Below are positions 61,054 through 64,000 of a stretch of DNA of 64,000 nucleotides, piece after piece (position 1 is the first letter of the stretch; each line of letters opens with the position of its first letter). The DNA is taken from the NCBI GenBank assembly GCA_934177725.1, contig CAKPPO010000002.1:42981-106980 (forward strand). Direction: 5' to 3'. The notes under the pieces were generated by a model, which searched no databases, was not told the origin of the DNA, and saw only the letters and a list, made by a program, of their open reading frames with translations. A program made the translations under genes and the position numbers. This stretch comes from an uncultured Clostridia bacterium. Lineage in GTDB: Bacteria; Bacillota; Clostridia; TANB77; CAG-508.

Positions 61054-61581
61054 CTAGCTATTTATTATTTCTTTTATTTCTTCATCTTGTTTTAGTTCTT
61101 CTCCTAAAAATTTAAAAGAGCTTTTATCCTTTTGCACTGCAATTAATCCTATTTCCTTATCGTTTTTTAGTCTACTACTTGCATATTTTATTATAATTGG
61201 TTTATTTTCTACAGCAAGTTTTACAACTTCTTTATCATCTCTCATTTCTGGAATAGAATAATATAATATTTGCCCATTGATTTTCAATCCACTAATTAAA
61301 AGTTCTCTATCTTCTAATATTTTTCCCCTAGCATAACAATATGTCCATCCTAATTTGCTTACAGATTCATATACAATTTCTCTGTCTTCTTTTAATTTAT
61401 CTGAAACAAATTCTAATGCTTCTGGATTATTTAGTACCGCTTCTAATGCAATCTCTCTATCATCTTTTAAATTTTCTGATGCAAATTCTAATAATTTTCC
61501 GTTTTCTTTCACAGTTTTTAATACATATTCTCTATTTTCACAATTTTTTTTCATATTTGTAACTTCTATTGGTTCTGGCAT
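61054..61581 (-). CDS. DUF4116 repeat protein
   Basis: A 175-residue protein made of four to five repeats of about 24 residues with the pattern NREYVLKTVKENGKLLEFAS, DDREIALEAVLNNPEALEFV, DREIVYESVSKLGWTYCYA. DUF4116 repeats occur in gut Clostridia and large viruses; function unknown. AGGAGG before the start. Confidence 0.85.
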   Translation of the reverse strand: MPEPIEVTNMKKNCENREYVLKTVKENGKLLEFASENLKDDREIALEAVLNNPEALEFVSDKLKEDREIVYESVSKLGWTYCYARGKILEDRELLISGLKINGQILYYSIPEMRDDKEVVKLAVENKPIIIKYASSRLKNDKEIGLIAVQKDKSSFKFLGEELKQDEEIKEIINS

Positions 61582-61668
61582 CTTTTCCTCCTTTTGTCAG
61601 TATAAACATTCTTTATTAGTTTCTACTACAAAAAAGTACCTAACTCTTTTGGAGTAATTTTGAAACAC

Positions 61669-63483
61669 TTATATTTTTTTTATTCTTTCTGCTAAACTTT
61701 TTGTTATTCCTTTTACTTTCATTAGTTCCTCAATGTCTGCTTTTTTTATTCTTTCTACACTTCCAAAAGTTTCTAATAAAGCCTTTTTCTTTGTAGGTCC
61801 TATTCCTTCTATTTCGTCCAATTTTGATTTTGTCACTTCTTTATCTCTTAATTTTTTGTGATATCCTATTGCTGTATCATGAACTGTATCTTGAAATAGT
61901 GTAATTAAATTTTTAAGTTCTTCAGATATTTTTAATTCTTTTCTATTTTCATCCATCAAAGCTCTTGTTTGATGTTTGTCATTTTTAACCATTCCAAATA
62001 CTTTTATTTCTTTAAGTTTATCCACATTTTCTGCATTTGTTGTTGATAATACTTCATTTATTGCTTCTTTTATTGCTCTTATTTGTGTAATTCCACCATC
62101 TGCAAAAATGACATCTGGTAATCTTCCAAAATTTCCATCTTCCTTTTCTATAGAATGTTTTAATCTTCTTATAACTACTTCTTTCATACATGCAACATCA
62201 TCTTGACCTATAACTTCTTTTATTTTAAATCTTTTAGATAAATTCTTATTTATTTTTCCGTCTTGCATCACACACATTCCTGCAACCATATTTGTTCCTG
62301 AAAGGTTAGATATATCAAAACATTCTATTTTTCTTGGTAGTTTGTCCATTTTTAGTACTTCTTTTAATTCTGCTAAGACACTATATTTTTCTTTATTTTT
62401 ATTTTCTAAAGTAATTAATGCATTTCTTTCTGCCATTTCTACTAAACGCAACTTTTCCCCTTTTTGTGGAGTTTTTATTTCTACTTTTCTTCCAGCTTCT
62501 TTTGAAAGCCATTCTTCTAATAATTCTTTTTCTTCTATTTCTTCTTTAAGCATTATTTTATTTGGTAAAATTTCTTTACCTATATAATATTGTTTTACAA
62601 ATTCTGATAAAATTTGTTTGTCTGTTTCATCTTCTAAATTTTGAAAGAAAAAGTGCTCTCTTCCTATCATTTTTGTTTTTCTTACAAAAAATATTTCTAC
62701 ACAAACTTCAAAATCATTTCGAGCTAATCCAATAACATCTATATCATTTTCTGTTATATTAGAAACTTTTTGTTTTTCTGCTATTCTTTCTATTGCCACT
62801 ATTTTATCTCTTATATACGCTGCCTTTTCAAATTCCATTTTACTTGAAGCTTCCTGCATTTGCTTTTCTAACTCTTTAATAACTTTATCCGTTTTTCCTT
62901 CTAACAAAGCCATGATATCTAAAATTTGCTTTCTATATTCTTCTTTTGAAATATACCCCATACATGGACCAAAGCATTTTTTTATATGGTAGTTTAAACA
63001 TGGTCTATCTTTATATTTAAAAGTTTTACATTGTCTTATTTTAAACTTTTCTTTTATAAAGTCTACCATTTCTTTTGCAGCACCTGCATTAGCATATGGT
63101 CCGAAATATTTTGCTCCATCGTTTAATATTTTTCTTGTAATATAAACATTTGGAAAATCATCTTTTATATTTATTTTTATATAAGGGTATGTTTTGTCAT
63201 CTTTTAATAATACATTGAATTTTGGCTTATTCTTTTTTATTAAATTGCACTCTAAAATAAGAGCTTCTGCCTCATTGTCTACAACTATATATTCAAAATG
63301 ATCAATTAAAGAAACCATGTTTTGAATACGTTTTGTTTTCTTATTTTTTCTAAAATATTGAGTTACTCTATTTTTTAAAGAAATTGCTTTCCCCACATAT
63401 ATTATTTTGTCATCTTTATCATGCATTATATATACCCCTGGTTTATGTGGTAATTTCTTTAATTCTGCTTCTATATCAAACAT
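61669..63483 (-). CDS. uvrC: excinuclease ABC subunit C
   Basis: A 604-residue UvrC: GIY-YIG nuclease (GVYIMHDKDDKIIYVGKAIS), Cys-rich region CKTFKYKDRPCLNYHIKKCF, UvrB-binding UVR motif (LEKQMQEASSKMEFEKAAYI), RNase H-like nuclease core (ECFDISNLSGTNMVAGMCV) and terminal helix-hairpin-helix pair. It makes both cuts in nucleotide excision repair, downstream of Mfd, which lies 17 kb away. Confidence 0.96.
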   Translation of the reverse strand: MFDIEAELKKLPHKPGVYIMHDKDDKIIYVGKAISLKNRVTQYFRKNKKTKRIQNMVSLIDHFEYIVVDNEAEALILECNLIKKNKPKFNVLLKDDKTYPYIKINIKDDFPNVYITRKILNDGAKYFGPYANAGAAKEMVDFIKEKFKIRQCKTFKYKDRPCLNYHIKKCFGPCMGYISKEEYRKQILDIMALLEGKTDKVIKELEKQMQEASSKMEFEKAAYIRDKIVAIERIAEKQKVSNITENDIDVIGLARNDFEVCVEIFFVRKTKMIGREHFFFQNLEDETDKQILSEFVKQYYIGKEILPNKIMLKEEIEEKELLEEWLSKEAGRKVEIKTPQKGEKLRLVEMAERNALITLENKNKEKYSVLAELKEVLKMDKLPRKIECFDISNLSGTNMVAGMCVMQDGKINKNLSKRFKIKEVIGQDDVACMKEVVIRRLKHSIEKEDGNFGRLPDVIFADGGITQIRAIKEAINEVLSTTNAENVDKLKEIKVFGMVKNDKHQTRALMDENRKELKISEELKNLITLFQDTVHDTAIGYHKKLRDKEVTKSKLDEIEGIGPTKKKALLETFGSVERIKKADIEELMKVKGITKSLAERIKKI

Positions 63484-63533
63484 ATCATTTTCCTTTCAAA
63501 TTCATATTTATTATATCATTTATTTATAAAATA

Positions 63534-63577
63534 AAAAAGTAGAACTTAGATTTTTTTCTATCTAAGTTCTACTTTTT
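63534..63577. terminator. terminator between uvrC and 63578 gene
   Basis: AAAAAGTAGAACTTAGA and TCTAAGTTCTACTTTTT, a 17-pair perfect stem. Confidence 0.85.
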
Positions 63578-63808
63578 TTAATTCATTACTTTTGGTACAA
63601 TCGTTGTTACAACTAATTGTATAGCACCTGGAACTTCAATTATTTTCACTTCAGAAAATTCATAAATTTTCTTTAATGCGATATCTGTTTTTACTTTTTG
63701 CTCCAGTTTTTTTATTTCTTCCATTGCTTCTTCCTTTGTTTTTAAAGGTTTCTCCATACCATATTCATATGGTTTGGACGTTTGTATTACTTGCCGGGAA
63801 TTATCCAT
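63578..63808 (-). CDS. hypothetical protein, 76 aa, CGG at codon 5
   Basis: ATG at 63808 with GGAGG upstream; reads MDNS, then CGG, then QVIQTSKPYEYGMEKPLKTK. A charged helix and a beta end (IQLVVTTIVPKVMN). A +1 shift at this CGG would stop after one more codon, so CGG here must be read in frame, or the gene is silenced. An internal ATG near 63751 has no good ribosome site. Not recognised. Confidence 0.55.
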   Translation of the reverse strand: MDNSRQVIQTSKPYEYGMEKPLKTKEEAMEEIKKLEQKVKTDIALKKIYEFSEVKIIEVPGAIQLVVTTIVPKVMN

Positions 63809-63892
63809 GCTAGTTACCTCCTATAATATTATTTTTCGACATAATTATACTCTCTATTTAAATTAGTGTCAAGGCATATATTTTTATGTAAA

Positions 63893-63921
63893 GGACAAAA
63901 GTGACCCGTCCCCAAATGTCC
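63893..63921. repeat. reverse copy of GGGGACGGGTCA repeat
   Basis: The exact reverse complement, over 29 bases, of 26695-26723. Confidence 0.9.
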
Positions 63922-63953
63922 TTTAAAAAATAGGAAAAATAAATTTTTCCTTT

Positions 63954-63980
63954 GAGAGTTGCTCACGCAACTCTTTTTTT
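63954..63980 (+). terminator. terminator at right edge
   Basis: AGAGTTGC and GCAACTCT, a perfect 8-pair stem with four-base loop, followed by TTTTTTG. It probably precedes a gene outside the window. Confidence 0.7.
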
Positions 63981-64000
63981 GTTATAATCTTATTTAGAGG

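Noticed and set aside
1..64000. CRISPR array
   Set aside because: No regularly spaced direct repeats and no cas genes were found.

Overview
The window is AT-rich DNA from a low-GC Firmicute, most likely an uncultured gut-type Clostridia. The evidence is strong GGAGG ribosome sites, a ylbJ-type sporulation gene, a MurT/GatD pair, tandem sortases and a Firmicutes-style siphophage prophage. The exact lineage cannot be named from sequence alone.

Positions 1 to about 25,085 are most of a prophage that continues past the left edge. Read right to left it holds a large serine integrase (23650-25059), an immunity cassette (Cro-like, CI-like, ImmA-like; 22311-23489), an early/replication operon on the minus strand (21802 down to 11823), a leader zone with a tRNA and a folded RNA candidate (11285-11643), and the late operon: terminase, portal, MuF head protein, scaffold, capsid, connectors, tail tube, tail chaperones and a membrane protein cut by the window edge. 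The integrase abuts the 3' part of a cysteine-rich host gene (25086-25457) that the prophage appears to have split.

Positions 25,460-64,000 are host chromosome: tRNA thiolation and sulfur genes (cysteine desulfurase, mnmA), MurT/GatD, aspS, asnS and alaS, yvcK, an RNA methyltransferase, a RelE/Phd toxin-antitoxin pair, mfd, ylbJ, tRNA-Met, dnaG-rpoD, carD, two sortases, hinT, mtaB, NfeD/SPFH, rarA, ruvA and uvrC. Short palindromic repeats built on a GGGGACGGGTCA-type core are scattered through it, one of them inside the mtaB reading frame.

The most striking observation concerns the codon CGG. Seven genes need a +1 reading-frame change: five in the prophage (connector, MuF, TerL, a hidden 63-aa Cys-rich gene, DnaD replication protein) and two conserved host genes (yvcK, mfd). 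In every case the change falls exactly on an in-frame CGG, where dropping the C leaves a GGN glycine codon and restores the full-length conserved protein. My manual scan found only nine in-frame CGG codons in the whole window, and seven are these sites. This suggests that CGG is a hungry or unassigned codon at which the ribosome skips one base, shared by host and phage. A systematic sequencing artefact is the main alternative.
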